Source of the DNA: Arthrobacter sp. PAMC 25486
Lineage (GTDB): Bacteria; Actinomycetota; Actinomycetes; Actinomycetales; Micrococcaceae
Direction: 5' to 3'
DNA length: 64,000 bases
NCBI RefSeq assembly: GCF_000785535.1
Contig: NZ_CP007595.1
Coordinates: 248,001 to 312,000, forward strand
In this document: positions 43,787-55,024 of the stretch, piece after piece
Numbering within the stretch: position 1 is the stretch's first letter
How the letters are laid out: each line of letters starts with the position of its first letter
The notes under the pieces: model-generated
The model's database searches: none
Seen by the model: the letters and a program-made list of their open reading frames with translations, nothing else
Told to the model about the DNA's origin: nothing
Program-made: the position numbers and the translations under genes

Positions 43787-44703
43787 GGGTCCTCTTTGCC
43801 GGAACACCTGCTGTTGCGTTGCCGTCACTGGAGGCCCTGCGCGCTGCCGGACATGAAATCGTCGCCGTCCTGACCCGCCCGGATGCGCCGCTTGGCCGCA
43901 AAAGGGTCCTGACGCCGTCGCCCGTTGCCGCCAGGGCAGAGGAGCTCGGCTTGCCCGTCATCAAGGCAGACAAGATCGACGCCGGAGCTGCCGCAGCCAT
44001 CTCCGCAGCCGGCCCCGACGTGGCGGCCATCGTCGCCTATGGTGCACTCATCCCGGAAAGCGCCCTGAGCATTCCCGCCCACGGCTGGATCAATCTGCAC
44101 TTCTCCCTGCTGCCAGCCTGGCGCGGCGCGGCGCCTGTCCAGCACTCGATCATCAACGGCGATGAAGTCACAGGGGCATCCACGTTCCTGCTGGAAAAGG
44201 GACTCGACACCGGACCCGTGTACGGCACCATGACCGAGTCCATTGCAGCGTCCGACACCAGTGAGGTGCTGCTTCAGCGGCTCTCCCACAGCGGCGCCGT
44301 ACTGCTGGCACAAACCATTGACGGCATCGCGGCAGGCCAAATCTCCGGTGTTCCGCAACAAGGTGAGATCACGCTGGCGCCGAAACTGACGCTGGAGGAC
44401 GGCCATGTCCAATGGGGCGATCCCGCACTGGCCATCAACCGCCGCGTCCGGGGCGTGACCACCGAGCCAGGGGCCTGGACCATGCTGGGAGGCCAGCGGT
44501 TCAAGCTGGGCCCGGTTGCGATGCGCGCCGATGTTACTGACTTGGCTCCTGCACAACTGCGGGTTGAGGGCAAGGCGGTGCTGGTGGGAACCGGTTCGCA
44601 CGCTGTGGAGCTGGTGGAGGTGCAACCCGCCGGCAAGAAGATGATGAAAGCAACAGACTGGGCCCGTGGCCTGGCCAACAAGGAAGATGTGGTGTTTGAA
44701 TGA
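43783..44703 (+). CDS. fmt: Methionyl-tRNA formyltransferase
   Basis: A 306-aa enzyme that formylates Met-tRNA(fMet) using 10-formyl-THF. Signature SLLPAWRGAAPVQHSI contains the formyl-binding loop, with the catalytic Asn-His-Asp set (NLHFSLLP and the Asp of GLDTGPVYG). The C-terminal tRNA-binding domain begins near residue 205. GTG start overlapping def by 4 bp; its stop overlaps rsmB. Confidence 0.97.
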   Translation: MRVLFAGTPAVALPSLEALRAAGHEIVAVLTRPDAPLGRKRVLTPSPVAARAEELGLPVIKADKIDAGAAAAISAAGPDVAAIVAYGALIPESALSIPAHGWINLHFSLLPAWRGAAPVQHSIINGDEVTGASTFLLEKGLDTGPVYGTMTESIAASDTSEVLLQRLSHSGAVLLAQTIDGIAAGQISGVPQQGEITLAPKLTLEDGHVQWGDPALAINRRVRGVTTEPGAWTMLGGQRFKLGPVAMRADVTDLAPAQLRVEGKAVLVGTGSHAVELVEVQPAGKKMMKATDWARGLANKEDVVFE

Positions 44704-46259
44704 CCAGCGAGCAAGGCGGACGTTCGAGCCACCTCAACTCAGGTGCGGGACAAGGCTCAGGAGGTGTCCGGCGTCGTGACGACGCCGGACGCGAACGCAA
44801 TCGCAGCACGGGCCGCAACAGGACGGAAACGGCGCCGGGGCAGCGAACTCGCGTCGCAGATCCCGCACGCCTGGTGGCTTTTGAGGTGCTGCGCGCCGTA
44901 TCGGCCGATGATGCCTACGCAAACCTGGTCCTGCCCACGCGCATCCGCAAACACGGCCTTGACCGCCGTGACGCCGGCTTCGCCACGGAACTGACCTACG
45001 GCGCCTTGCGCGCCCAAGGCACGTACGACGCCATCTTGGCCAAGTGCGTCGACCGTCCCCTCAGCGAACTTGACCCCGCCATTTTGGATGCCCTGCGCAT
45101 CGGCGTGCACCAACTCGTGGCCATGCGCGTGCCCACCCACGCCGCCCTTGACCAGACGGTGGGACTGGCCCGTGCCGTCATCGGTGCCGGGCCGTCCGGC
45201 CTGGTCAATGCCGTGCTGCGAAAGGTTGCCGCGAAGGAACTGCCGCAGTGGCTGGCAGAACTGACCGACGGACTCACTGACGAGGTCAAGATCGCCTCCA
45301 TCACGCACGCCCATCCGGAATGGATTGTGCGCTCCCTGCGCCAGGCCCTGGTGGCCCACGGCCGCGACGTCAGCGAGATCACCGCACTCCTGGAGGCCGA
45401 CAACGCCGCCCCGGTGGTGAACCTCGTGGCGCTGCCCGGTGTGGGCAACCTGGCCGAAGCATTGGAAGCCGGCTTCACGCCGGGGGAACTCGTGGCCGAT
45501 TCCGCACTGTCCTCCGGCGGCGATGTGGGCCGTCTGGACAGTGTCCGGGACGGCACCGTCCGTGTGCAGGATGCCGGCTCCCAGCTGGTGGCCCGCGCGC
45601 TGGCGGCCGTGATGATTTCCTCGGAGAAGCCCGACGGCGAGGAACGCTGGCTTGATCTGTGCGCCGGACCCGGTGGAAAGGCCGCACTGCTGGCCGCCCT
45701 GGCCGCCGAACAGGAAGCGTGGCTGCTGGCCAACGAGCCCGCACCCCACCGCGCCAAGCTGGTCTCCCAGGCACTGGCCGCCGTCCCAGCAGACAGCTGG
45801 ACCGTGCGCACGGGCGATGGCCGCGACATTGGCAAGGAACATCCCGAAGCCTTCGACCGGGTGCTGGTTGACGCGCCCTGCACAGGTTTGGGGGCCCTGC
45901 GCCGCCGGCCGGAATCACGCTGGCGCCGCAAGCTCTCGGACGTTGCCGAGCTCGGTCCGTTGCAGCGGGAACTGCTCAACTCCGCCCTGGCCGCCGTCAA
46001 GCCCGGCGGCGTCGTCGCCTACGTGACGTGCTCACCACATGTGGCCGAGACCATCGCCGTCGTCGAGGACGTGATGCGCAAGCGTGATGACCTGGAACTG
46101 CTCGACGCCGGCGCAGCCCTTGACGCTGTCAGCATCAGCGGCGCTTTGGGGGCCGGAAATGCCACCTCGGCCGTGCCGTCTCACCGGATGATGGCCCAGC
46201 TGTGGCCGCACATCCACCAAAGCGACGCCATGTTCCTGGCCCTGATTCGCAAAAACTAA
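44700..46259 (+). CDS. rsmB: 16S rRNA (cytosine-C5)-methyltransferase RsmB family
   Basis: A 519-aa enzyme. After a disordered Arg/Gly-rich N-terminus (to ~55) comes a NusB-like RNA-binding domain (~60-195) and the SAM-dependent NOP/SUN domain. Signatures are [35 protein letters not shown] and [10 protein letters not shown]; both Cys residues needed for m5C chemistry are present. ATG overlaps the fmt stop. The order def-fmt-rsmB is widely conserved. Confidence 0.95.
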   Translation: MTSEQGGRSSHLNSGAGQGSGGVRRRDDAGRERNRSTGRNRTETAPGQRTRVADPARLVAFEVLRAVSADDAYANLVLPTRIRKHGLDRRDAGFATELTYGALRAQGTYDAILAKCVDRPLSELDPAILDALRIGVHQLVAMRVPTHAALDQTVGLARAVIGAGPSGLVNAVLRKVAAKELPQWLAELTDGLTDEVKIASITHAHPEWIVRSLRQALVAHGRDVSEITALLEADNAAPVVNLVALPGVGNLAEALEAGFTPGELVADSALSSGGDVGRLDSVRDGTVRVQDAGSQLVARALAAVMISSEKPDGEERWLDLCAGPGGKAALLAALAAEQEAWLLANEPAPHRAKLVSQALAAVPADSWTVRTGDGRDIGKEHPEAFDRVLVDAPCTGLGALRRRPESRWRRKLSDVAELGPLQRELLNSALAAVKPGGVVAYVTCSPHVAETIAVVEDVMRKRDDLELLDAGAALDAVSISGALGAGNATSAVPSHRMMAQLWPHIHQSDAMFLALIRKN

Positions 46260-46338
46260 CCCCCGCCGGTTGCCGGCCCTGCCGCCGGCAGCGGTTCCCA
46301 GCAGAAGAATCCCACCAGAAAATGATGAGGTAACTTAC

Positions 46339-47013
46339 GTGAGCCAAGCCATTGCATGCTGCATCAACCCCAGCATCCTCTCCGCCGATTTCGTCAACCT
46401 TGAAGCGGAACTGGCCAGGATTGCCAACGCCGATGCCGTGCACGTCGACGTCATGGACAACCATTTCGTGCCAAACCTGACCATTGGGCTGCCGGTGGTG
46501 GAGCGGATCCAGCAGATCAGCCCCGTGCCGTTGGATGCCCACCTGATGATTTCCGACGTCGACCGATGGGCGCCGCTCTACGCCGACGCCGGACTCGCCT
46601 CGGTCACCTTCCATGTGGAAGCCTCCGACGCGCCCATCAAGCTGGCTAGGGAATTGCGTGCCAGGGGTGCCAAGGCAGGCATGGCGCTGCGTCCGGCAAC
46701 CGCCGTCGAACCTTATTTGGACATGCTCCCCGAACTGGACATGCTGCTCATCATGACGGTTGAGCCGGGCTTTGGCGGGCAGGCATTCCTTGACATCACA
46801 CTGCCGAAGATCCGGCGCGCCCGGGCGGCCATCGAGGGCAGCGGCGTCAACGTTGCCATCCAAGTCGACGGCGGCATCACCGAGGAGACCATCACCCGTG
46901 CGGCAGAGGCAGGGGCGAACGTGTTCGTGGCTGGCTCGGCGGTCTATGGCATGCCATCACCGGCCGAGGCCATCGATGCACTGCGCGCCAAGGGCCAGCT
47001 CGCCTTCGGCTAG
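46339..47013 (+). CDS. rpe: Ribulose-phosphate 3-epimerase
   Basis: A 224-aa TIM-barrel enzyme interconverting ribulose 5-phosphate and xylulose 5-phosphate. Signatures are [27 protein letters not shown] with a metal ligand and Asp, [17 protein letters not shown] and IQVDGGI. A GTG start with GATGAGG 11 nt upstream is chosen. It is the last gene of the def-fmt-rsmB-rpe run and supplies the pentose branch that feeds ribulose 5-phosphate to the rib genes downstream. Confidence 0.95.
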   Translation: MSQAIACCINPSILSADFVNLEAELARIANADAVHVDVMDNHFVPNLTIGLPVVERIQQISPVPLDAHLMISDVDRWAPLYADAGLASVTFHVEASDAPIKLARELRARGAKAGMALRPATAVEPYLDMLPELDMLLIMTVEPGFGGQAFLDITLPKIRRARAAIEGSGVNVAIQVDGGITEETITRAAEAGANVFVAGSAVYGMPSPAEAIDALRAKGQLAFG

Positions 47014-47034
47014 CCCCTCGCCAACACCCAATTT

Positions 47035-47103
47035 TCGAGTACGCAGTAGTTGGACCGGATGGCGCTTTCCGAGACGTTTTTCGTCCAATAACTGCGTACT
47101 CGA
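47035..47103. repeat. Hairpin element copy 2 (20-29-20)
   Basis: Arms 47035-47054 and 47084-47103 pair at 18 of 20 positions around a 29-nt loop. In reverse orientation the loop begins CGAAAAACG and ends GCGCCATCCGG, aligned base for base with the loops at 3906 and 54166. It lies after rpe and before the FMN riboswitch. Confidence 0.9.
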
Positions 47104-47242
47104 ATTCAGGGGGAGTGGGGAACCGTTGGTGCGCCGGGAATGAAACCGGCGCCCCCACGCTTCCACTAGTAGCAAGGCGGCACCGAAAAGGTGCCATAAT
47201 TATAGAAGTCGCCCGCAATCGCGGGCGCGCAACAGAAATATC

Positions 47243-47386
47243 ACGTGCTCCGGGGTCGGTGTAATTCCGAACCGGCGGTTATAGTCCGCGACCCGCGCGC
47301 AGCCCACTGGAAACAGCTGGCAGCGCACGGTTGATCTGGTGAAATTCCGGAACCGACAGTTAAAGTCTGGATGGGAGAAGCACGAA
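47243..47386 (+). promoter_or_regulatory. FMN riboswitch (RFN element)
   Basis: Conserved RFN blocks are readable in order: CACGTGCTCCGGGGTCGGTG at the P1 strand, AATTCCGAACCGGCGGT, AGTCCGCGACCC, a variable stem, GGTTGATCTGGTGAAATTCC, GGAACCGACAGTTAAAGTC and the closing GGATGGGAGAAGCACG. It senses FMN and should repress the downstream riboflavin uptake and synthesis genes. A leader of about 125 nt separates it from the ribM ATG. Confidence 0.95.
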
Positions 47387-47509
47387 CAGCTTTGGCCGTC
47401 AGGTCAGGGGTGTGGTGGCATGCATGAACGCCGCGCATCCTTGCACCCTGCGCGCCTCGCTGAACGTTACCCCCGGAGCCATCGCGGTCTCGAAAGGGTA
47501 TAGGTAACG

Positions 47510-48250
47510 ATGGACTTTCTGCGATGGCTCTTTGACGCCAAGCTTGAATTCGCCGGCGGTGGATTCCTCCTCTGGCGTGAAGTCATAGGCAATCTTTTTG
47601 GGCTCGCCAGCGCCCTCGGCGGCATGCGCCGTAAAATCTGGGCCTGGCCGGTCGGCATTATCGGCAACCTCCTGTTGTTCACGGTCTTCATGGGCTCGGT
47701 CTTCGGCTCGCCCGAGCATGTCAACCTGTTGGGCCAGGCCGGGCGTCAAATCATGTTCATCGCCGTCTCCGTCTACGGCTGGCACCGCTGGAACCAGACC
47801 CGCCACGGGAATAACGACGCCGACACCCACGTGGGCGATGCCGTTGAGCCCCGCTGGGCCGGGGTTCGCGTACGCTGGCTTCTGGTGGGCGCGATGATCG
47901 CCGGCACAGCCATACTCACCCCGATCTTCACGGCAATGGGCTCCTACGAACCGGTCTGGGCGGATGCCTGGATCTTCATGGGTTCCCTGCTTGCCACCTA
48001 TGGCATGGCCAAGGGTTGGGTTGAGTTCTGGCTGATCTGGGTGGCAGTGGACCTTGTCGGGGTGCCGCTGCTGTTCAGCGCAGGATATTACGCCTCTGCT
48101 TTCATGTACGTCTTCTACGGGGCCTTCACGCTGATCGGATTCTTTGTCTGGTGGCGTGTACGGCACAACCAGGATCTCCAGGACCGGCTAGTGTCCGTGG
48201 ACACCACTTTTCCCGACATCACAGTGAGCAACAGAGAGGCCAAACCATGA
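47510..48250 (+). CDS. ribM: Riboflavin transporter of the PnuC/PnuX family
   Basis: A 246-aa membrane protein with seven to eight hydrophobic segments; the family motif appears as IGNLFGLASALGGMRRKIWAWPVGIIGN and WVAVDLVGVPLLFSAGYYASAFMYVFYG. PnuC proteins take up nicotinamide mononucleotide or riboside, but members directly under an FMN riboswitch (RibM/PnuX, shown in Corynebacterium) import riboflavin. The first position in the rib operon makes riboflavin the likely substrate. Its stop overlaps ribD (ATGA). Confidence 0.9.
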   Translation: MDFLRWLFDAKLEFAGGGFLLWREVIGNLFGLASALGGMRRKIWAWPVGIIGNLLLFTVFMGSVFGSPEHVNLLGQAGRQIMFIAVSVYGWHRWNQTRHGNNDADTHVGDAVEPRWAGVRVRWLLVGAMIAGTAILTPIFTAMGSYEPVWADAWIFMGSLLATYGMAKGWVEFWLIWVAVDLVGVPLLFSAGYYASAFMYVFYGAFTLIGFFVWWRVRHNQDLQDRLVSVDTTFPDITVSNREAKP

Positions 48251-49386
48251 ATTTCAGTGAACTGTTCCCCGAGGCCATGAACAACGAGCCCGAGGTTTTC
48301 AGCGATGCCGAGATCCTTGGCATGGAAACAGCGCTCTCGGCCGCACGCCAAGGTGTCAGGGGCGCCAACCCGCTCGTGGGCGCTGTGATCATCGACGCCG
48401 ACGGCACCTTCCTGGCCATCGGCTACCACCGGGGAGCCGGCACGGCCCATGCTGAAACGGACGTCATCAACCGGCTCCTGGGCACCGGCGTCAAACGGGA
48501 CCTCTCGGCGGCAACACTCATCGTCACCCTTGAACCCTGCAGCCACTTTGGGTTGACCGGACCCTGCACGCAGGCCATCCTGGATGCCGGGATCGGCAAT
48601 GTGGTGTTCGCCGTGCGCGACCCGCACCAGCCCGCGGCCGGCGGTGCCGAAATCCTGCACAACGAAGGCATCAACGTCCGGATGGGCCTCATGGACGCCG
48701 CGGCGGAAGACCTCAACCGGCAGTGGTTTGTGGCCGTGCGGGAAAACCGCCCATTCATCACCGCACGGCTGGCCCAAACAGTTGACGGGCGGATCGCCGC
48801 CGTCGACGGCACAAGCCAGTGGATCACGTCGCTGGAATCCCGCCAGGACTCCCACGAACTGCGGGCACGGGTTGATGCGATCGTGGTGGGCACCGGAACC
48901 GTCATTGCAGACAACCCACGACTGACGGCACGTGCCGCGGACGGCAGCGATTCGGCCAAACAGCCGCTGCGCGTCGTCATGGGCCTGCGTGACATCCCTG
49001 AAGATGCTGCGGTTAAGGGCACCTCCGCCACACCCAGCAGCCCCGACCGGCTGGGGGACGACGACTTCCTGGCCCTGCGCACGCACGACCCTCTCGCCGT
49101 CGTCAATGAATTGAAAAGCCGCGGCGTGGGCCACCTCATGATTGAAGGCGGCGCCACGATCAACGCCGCATTCCTGGCCCGGGGACTGGTCGACGAGCTC
49201 GTCGTGTACCTGGCCCCGACCCTGCTGGGCTCCGGCATTCCCGCCCTAACCGACCTTGGCATCGGCACCCTCGAACAGGCCCAGCGCTGGGAATGGGACG
49301 CCACCACCACCGGTCCCGTACAGATTCTGGGCCCGGACCTGAAGCTCACGCTCATGCCGGCCAAGGCCGCACCAGAAGGACTCTAG
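48247..49386 (+). CDS. ribD: Bifunctional riboflavin deaminase/reductase RibD
   Basis: A 379-aa enzyme for steps 2 and 3 of the pathway. The N-terminal deaminase has zinc motifs TAHAETDVI and EPCSHFGLTGPC. The C-terminal reductase (from ~165) begins FITARLAQTVDGRIAAVDG and contains MIEGGATINAAFL for NADPH. The ATG overlaps the ribM stop; the stop abuts ribE. Confidence 0.96.
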   Translation: MNFSELFPEAMNNEPEVFSDAEILGMETALSAARQGVRGANPLVGAVIIDADGTFLAIGYHRGAGTAHAETDVINRLLGTGVKRDLSAATLIVTLEPCSHFGLTGPCTQAILDAGIGNVVFAVRDPHQPAAGGAEILHNEGINVRMGLMDAAAEDLNRQWFVAVRENRPFITARLAQTVDGRIAAVDGTSQWITSLESRQDSHELRARVDAIVVGTGTVIADNPRLTARAADGSDSAKQPLRVVMGLRDIPEDAAVKGTSATPSSPDRLGDDDFLALRTHDPLAVVNELKSRGVGHLMIEGGATINAAFLARGLVDELVVYLAPTLLGSGIPALTDLGIGTLEQAQRWEWDATTTGPVQILGPDLKLTLMPAKAAPEGL

Positions 49387-50013
49387 ATGTTTACTGGAAT
49401 TGTTGCAGGACGCGGCACCATACTGAGCCTGAAAAAACAGCCCGCATCAGACACCGCACGGCTTGTCCTCGAAGCCGGAGATATTCTTGACGGGCTGGAT
49501 CTGGGCGGCTCGATCGCCATCAACGGCGTGTGCCTTAGCGCCGTCGAACTGGCTGCCGGAACCGTCTCCGTGGACGTCATGGGCGAAACCCTGCTGCGCA
49601 CCACCACCGGCGCCCTCGCCGCCGGCGACACCGTCAACCTTGAACGCTGTGTGCTGGCCGGCGGGCGCCTGGACGGGCATGTTGTCCAGGGCCACGTGGA
49701 CGGCGTGGGCACCCTGGTGCGCCGGGAAAATCAGGGCGCCTGGGACACCCTGCGCTTTGCCGTGCCCCGCGACTTGTCGCAGTATATTGCGGAGAAGGGT
49801 TCCATCGCCGTCGACGGCGTCTCACTGACGGTCACCGCCGTCAGCCCCGCCACTGACACCGAACAATGGTTCGAGGTGGGACTCATCCCCGTCACCCTGG
49901 TCAACACCGGACTCGGCGAGAAGGCAGCGGGCGGGAGCGTCAACCTTGAAGTGGATGTCCTGGCAAAATACGCCAGGCGCCTGCTCGAATTCACCACCGG
50001 AGGCGCGGCATGA
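49387..50013 (+). CDS. ribE: Riboflavin synthase (alpha)
   Basis: A 208-aa enzyme that dismutates two lumazine molecules to riboflavin. It begins with the invariant MFTGIV and has two repeated beta-barrel domains; each has an inner sequence such as SIAINGVCLSAVEL (first) and SIAVDGVSLTVTAV (second), with GHVVQGHVDGVG between. It overlaps ribB by 4 bp. Confidence 0.96.
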   Translation: MFTGIVAGRGTILSLKKQPASDTARLVLEAGDILDGLDLGGSIAINGVCLSAVELAAGTVSVDVMGETLLRTTTGALAAGDTVNLERCVLAGGRLDGHVVQGHVDGVGTLVRRENQGAWDTLRFAVPRDLSQYIAEKGSIAVDGVSLTVTAVSPATDTEQWFEVGLIPVTLVNTGLGEKAAGGSVNLEVDVLAKYARRLLEFTTGGAA

Positions 50014-50650
50014 ACCCGCTGACATTGTTGGATCCCGTCCCGCTGGCCATTGCCGCGATCGCCCGCGGCGAGGCCGTGCTGGTGGTTGACGACGAGAACC
50101 GCGAAAACGAGGGCGACATCATCTTCGCCGCCCAGCACAGCACCCCCGCGCTCATGGGTTGGACCATCCGGCACAGCTCCGGCGTCATCTGCATCCCCAT
50201 GGACGACACCCACGCCGACCGCCTGGCCCTGCCGCCCATGGTCTTGCACAACCAGGACGCCAAGGGCACCGCCTACACCGTCAGCTGCGATGCCGCGCAC
50301 GGCGTCACCACCGGGATCAGCGCCACCGACAGGTCGCTGACGGCCAAGGTGTTGGCTAACCCTACTTCCATGCACGACGCCGTCACCCGGCCCGGGCACA
50401 TGTTCCCCCTGCGCGCTGTGGCCGGGGGAGTGCGGCAGCGCCCGGGGCACACCGAAGCATCCGTGGACTTGTGCCGGCTGGCCGGGTGCGAACCCGTGGC
50501 CGTCATCGCCGAAGTTGTTGACGACAGCGGGGAAATGGTGCGCCTGCACGGGCTGCGTGACTTTGCCAACGCCAACGGGCTGGTACTCATCTCCATCGCC
50601 GACCTCATTGCCCACATGGGCGTGTCTGAGGTTGTCGGGGAGGTGTCGCA

Positions 50651-50654
<4 letters not shown>
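50010..50654 (+). CDS. ribB: 3,4-dihydroxy-2-butanone 4-phosphate synthase
   Basis: A 214-aa enzyme converting ribulose 5-phosphate to the four-carbon precursor of lumazine. Signatures: [18 protein letters not shown] with acidic metal ligands, SVDLCRLAG and the Thr/Glu of [11 protein letters not shown]. In many actinobacteria this domain is fused to GTP cyclohydrolase II (RibBA); here it ends after the DHBP domain and overlaps a separate ribA by ATGA. Confidence 0.95.
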
Positions 50655-51825
<1,171 letters not shown>

Positions 51826-51826
51826 C

Positions 51827-51960
51827 CACTACTGCCGAGATATGACATGACGCCCTCCACTACTGCCGAGGTGTGACATGACGCCCTCCACTACTGCCGA
51901 GGTGTGACATGACGCCCTCTCAAGCCGGCACGCACAGGGCTCATCTTACATCTCGGCAGG
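51827..51960. repeat. 31-nt triple tandem repeat after ribH
   Basis: CACTACTGCCGAGATATGAC followed by ATGACGCCCTC occurs at 51827, 51858 and 51889 with exact 31-nt period and two base differences. A related inverted sequence (CATCTTACATCTCGGCAGG) closes the array at about 51942-51960, so the ends can pair. Not a CRISPR: no spacers. Confidence 0.9.
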
Positions 51961-52077
51961 AATGGGCGGGACCTTGCCAAATGTAGACCAGCACGAGCGC
52001 AGGGTGTTCAACCACACCATGTGTTCACATGTTGGACACGCATCGTCTCAAAATCCGCGATCCCGCTCGCCAACCAG

Positions 52078-52083
52078 TAAGGT
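52078..52083 (+). promoter_or_regulatory. Leaderless-type -10 box of hisE
   Basis: TAAGGT lies 7 nt before the hisE GTG; no ribosome-binding site is present. Confidence 0.5.
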
Positions 52084-52090
52084 GGACTGC

Positions 52091-52354
52091 GTGAAGACCT
52101 TCGATTCCCTTTTTGATGAGCTCAGTGCGAAAGCCGCAGCGCGGCCCGCTGGCTCACGTACCGTCGCCGAACTTGATTCCGGCGTCCACGGTATCGGCAA
52201 GAAAGTGGTTGAGGAAGCCGCTGAGGTGTGGATGGCCGCCGAATATGAATCGGACGAGGCCTGTGCCGAAGAGATTTCCCAGCTGTTCTACCACCTGCAG
52301 GTCATGATGATCGCAAAAGGTTTGACCCTTCAGGACGTTTACAAGCATCTCTAG
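52091..52354 (+). CDS. hisE: Phosphoribosyl-ATP diphosphatase
   Basis: An 87-aa helical MazG-like enzyme performing step 2 of histidine synthesis. [18 protein letters not shown] and [18 protein letters not shown] carry the conserved acidic residues that bind Mg. The GTG matches family length; an upstream extension lacks support. hisG follows 90 bp later. Confidence 0.95.
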   Translation: MKTFDSLFDELSAKAAARPAGSRTVAELDSGVHGIGKKVVEEAAEVWMAAEYESDEACAEEISQLFYHLQVMMIAKGLTLQDVYKHL

Positions 52355-52444
52355 CCACCTGCCGTGGCTGCTTGACCAACCCTGAAAAGGCGTTGCCCAC
52401 AACGCCTGGACCTTTGCTTGAAACAACCTGAAAGACTTACTAAT

Positions 52445-53290
52445 ATGCTGCGTGTTGCCGTCCCGAACAAGGGCTCCCTGTCAGAATCCGCCTCTGCAAT
52501 GTTGGCGGAGGCTGGCTATCGCCAGCGTCGCGACTCCCGCGAATTGGTCATGGTTGACCCCGAGAACAACGTTGAATTCTTCTTCCTGCGTCCCCGCGAC
52601 ATCGCCGTCTACGTCGGTGCCGGCACTCTTGATGTGGGCATCACCGGCCGCGACCTGCTGATGGACGCCCAGGTCGACGCCGAGGAACTTCTGCCCTTGG
52701 GCTTCGCCAAATCCACCTTCCGCTTTGCCGGTCCGGTGGGTGACTTCTCCAGTGCCGCCGAATTGGAGGGCAAGCGCCTTGCCACCAGCTACGACGGACT
52801 GCTCCGCGAATACCTCGCCGAATTGGGCATCAACGCCCAGGTGGTCCGACTCGACGGTGCGGTTGAATCCTCCGTCCGTCTCGGTGTGGCAGACGCCATC
52901 GCCGACGTCGTGGAAACCGGCAGCACGCTCAAGGCCGCCGGCATGGAAATCTTCGGCGAGCCCATCCTGAGCTCGGAGGCGTTGCTGATTGGCCGACGCG
53001 GCGTCACCCCGCCCCCCGGCGTCGAGGTGCTGATCCGCCGCTTGCACAGCGTTTTGGTGGCACGCCAGTACGTCCTTTTGGATTACGACGTTCCCAAGAC
53101 GCTCATGGACCAGGCCACCGCGCTGACCCCCGGCCTGGAATCACCCACCGTCTCACCGCTGCGCGACACCGACTGGGTGGCCGTGCGCTCCATGGTGTTG
53201 GCCAAGGACACGAACCGGATCATGGACGAACTCTATGAACTTGGCGCCCGCGCCATCCTGGTCAGCAACATCCACGCCTGCCGCATCTAA
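52445..53290 (+). CDS. hisG: ATP phosphoribosyltransferase (long form)
   Basis: A 281-aa enzyme starting histidine synthesis from ATP and [28 protein letters not shown] and [18 protein letters not shown] are the catalytic domain, the last including the PRPP site. Residues ~210-281 are the ACT-like domain that gives histidine feedback, so no HisZ is needed. The ATG is chosen by family start. Confidence 0.96.
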   Translation: MLRVAVPNKGSLSESASAMLAEAGYRQRRDSRELVMVDPENNVEFFFLRPRDIAVYVGAGTLDVGITGRDLLMDAQVDAEELLPLGFAKSTFRFAGPVGDFSSAAELEGKRLATSYDGLLREYLAELGINAQVVRLDGAVESSVRLGVADAIADVVETGSTLKAAGMEIFGEPILSSEALLIGRRGVTPPPGVEVLIRRLHSVLVARQYVLLDYDVPKTLMDQATALTPGLESPTVSPLRDTDWVAVRSMVLAKDTNRIMDELYELGARAILVSNIHACRI

Positions 53291-53339
53291 TCCAGCGTCC
53301 GGCAGTGCCCATCATTTTTCGCTTAAGAAGGTATCTGCC

Positions 53340-54110
53340 ATGAGTGTTGCCATCCGAGTCATTCCCTGCCTTGACGTTGACAACGGCCGCGTGGTCAAGG
53401 GCGTCAAGTTCCAAAACCTGCGCGACGCCGGAGATCCAGTTGAGCTGGCCCAGCGGTACGACCGTGCCGGTGCAGATGAGCTGACGTTCCTTGACGTCAC
53501 CGCATCCTCCGGCAACCGGGAAACAACCTTCGATGTCGTCTCCCGCGCCGCCGAGCAAATCTTCATCCCGCTGACGGTGGGCGGGGGAGTGCGCGAGGTC
53601 TCCGACGTCGACAAGCTGCTGCGTTTCGGTGCCGACAAGGCCTCCATCAACACAGCAGCCATTGCCCGCCCGTCCGTGATCGATGAGATCACCCGCCGGT
53701 TCGGCTCCCAAGTCCTGGTGCTCAGCGTAGACGCGCGGCGCACCCAGGACGGGATCACGCCGTCGGGCTTTGAAGTGACAACCCACGGCGGGCGCAAGGG
53801 TACCGGCCTCGACGCCATCGAGTGGGCGAAGGAGGCGGCCGACCGCGGTGTGGGCGAAATCCTGCTGAACTCGATCGACGCCGACGGCACCAAGGAGGGC
53901 TTCGACCTGGAGCTCATTCGCCTCGTTCGTGCCGCCGTCCACATCCCGATCATTGCCTCGGGGGGCGCCGGGAAACCCGAGCACTTCCCGCCGGCTGTTG
54001 CCGCCGGTGCCAATGCCGTGCTGGCCGCATCCGTGTTCCACTTTGGCCCGGACAGCGCCATCGCCGACGTCAAGAAGGCCATCCGCGAAGCAGGCTACGA
54101 GGTCCGGTAA
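53340..54110 (+). CDS. hisF: Imidazole glycerol phosphate synthase subunit HisF
   Basis: A 256-aa TIM-barrel synthase subunit. [20 protein letters not shown] with the catalytic Asp, [21 protein letters not shown] and [14 protein letters not shown], the last with the second catalytic Asp, are all intact. It works with HisH, which is not in the window. GAAGG lies upstream of the ATG. The plus-strand his run ends here at the hairpin element. Confidence 0.96.
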   Translation: MSVAIRVIPCLDVDNGRVVKGVKFQNLRDAGDPVELAQRYDRAGADELTFLDVTASSGNRETTFDVVSRAAEQIFIPLTVGGGVREVSDVDKLLRFGADKASINTAAIARPSVIDEITRRFGSQVLVLSVDARRTQDGITPSGFEVTTHGGRKGTGLDAIEWAKEAADRGVGEILLNSIDADGTKEGFDLELIRLVRAAVHIPIIASGGAGKPEHFPPAVAAGANAVLAASVFHFGPDSAIADVKKAIREAGYEVR

Positions 54111-54145
54111 CCGCACCATTTGATGTTCACGGGTGGCTCTCCGGA

Positions 54146-54214
54146 TCTATGACGCAGTTGTTGCATGAAAATCGCCCCAGAAAGCGCTTTCCACTGCAAC
54201 AACTGCGTCATAGA
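54146..54214. repeat. Hairpin element copy 3 (20-29-20)
   Basis: Arms 54146-54165 and 54195-54214 are perfectly complementary over 20 nt. The 29-nt loop starts TGAAAATCG and ends GCGCTTTCCAC. It lies between the convergent hisF and TIGR03085 genes. Confidence 0.95.
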
Positions 54215-54232
54215 TGTTTAACGAGGCGAGGG

Positions 54233-54877
54233 CTACAGGCCTATGTCGGCTGTCTGCAGAAGTGCGACGGCGTCCGGCTGGCCCTCGAAGGACACCAGGG
54301 CTTCACCGGTGCGACCGCTGGCATGGAGCAGCAGCTCGCCGGGATCGCCGATGATGGCCACAGACACCGGGGCCCGTTTGGCCACATGCCGCGGGCCGGA
54401 AGGGTTGACCAAAACAAGGCCGAGGTCCACGCTGCGGTACAGGAACGCTGCCCGCTTGAGCAGTTCAGCCCACAGCGCGTCGGAGTAGCTGGCGTCGAGG
54501 GACCGTGGCGCCCAGCGGTCCCGGGCGCGACGTACATCTTCGGTGTGGACAAAGAACTCGGTCAGGTTCGCATTGTGGTCAATGGCCTTCACCGCGAACG
54601 GGGAGAGCTTGGGGGGACCTGCCCGGAACTTCTGCACCAGTGCCGCAAATGCTTCGGGTGTGCTGGAGGCAGCCGCGAGTTCGGCGATGGCCTTGTCGGT
54701 CGCCTTCTTCCAGGGCTTGAGCACCATGCCGAGGCCGACGCGCGGGTTGTGTTCGCGCAGGACTAGGTGCGCGGCCAGCTCTTGGGTGCGCCAACCTTCA
54801 CATAACGTGGGGGCTCCCGGCCCTGCGGCCAGCAGGGTCTCGGCGAGGACTTCACGGGAAGGTTCTACAAATTGCAT
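54233..54877 (-). CDS. TIGR03085 family metal-binding protein
   Basis: A 214-aa protein of the DinB/mycothiol-dependent maleylpyruvate isomerase-like superfamily. LCEGWRTQELAAHLVLREHN contributes the first metal His, and AIDHNANLTEFFVHTEDVRRA the other two. The family is actinobacterial with unknown reaction. The ATG at 54877 is used; an in-frame ATG 18 bp upstream is possible. It interrupts the his run on the opposite strand. Confidence 0.88.
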   Translation of the reverse strand: MQFVEPSREVLAETLLAAGPGAPTLCEGWRTQELAAHLVLREHNPRVGLGMVLKPWKKATDKAIAELAAASSTPEAFAALVQKFRAGPPKLSPFAVKAIDHNANLTEFFVHTEDVRRARDRWAPRSLDASYSDALWAELLKRAAFLYRSVDLGLVLVNPSGPRHVAKRAPVSVAIIGDPGELLLHASGRTGEALVSFEGQPDAVALLQTADIGL

Positions 54878-55010
54878 CACTTGTGAAATTAGCATGTATT
54901 CGCTGCGGACGGCAGCATGAACCACCACTTTGGCACGGCTTGTTCCGCAATACCTTGCCCCGGACGTCCACGCAACGGTCAGGATGGCCCGTTTCGGGCG
55001 TCGGTGGCAC

Positions 55011-55016
55011 TAGAAT
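55011..55016 (+). promoter_or_regulatory. Leaderless-type -10 box of hisI
   Basis: TAGAAT lies 8 nt before the hisI ATG, with no ribosome-binding site between. Confidence 0.5.
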
Positions 55017-55024
55017 TGGCCTTG

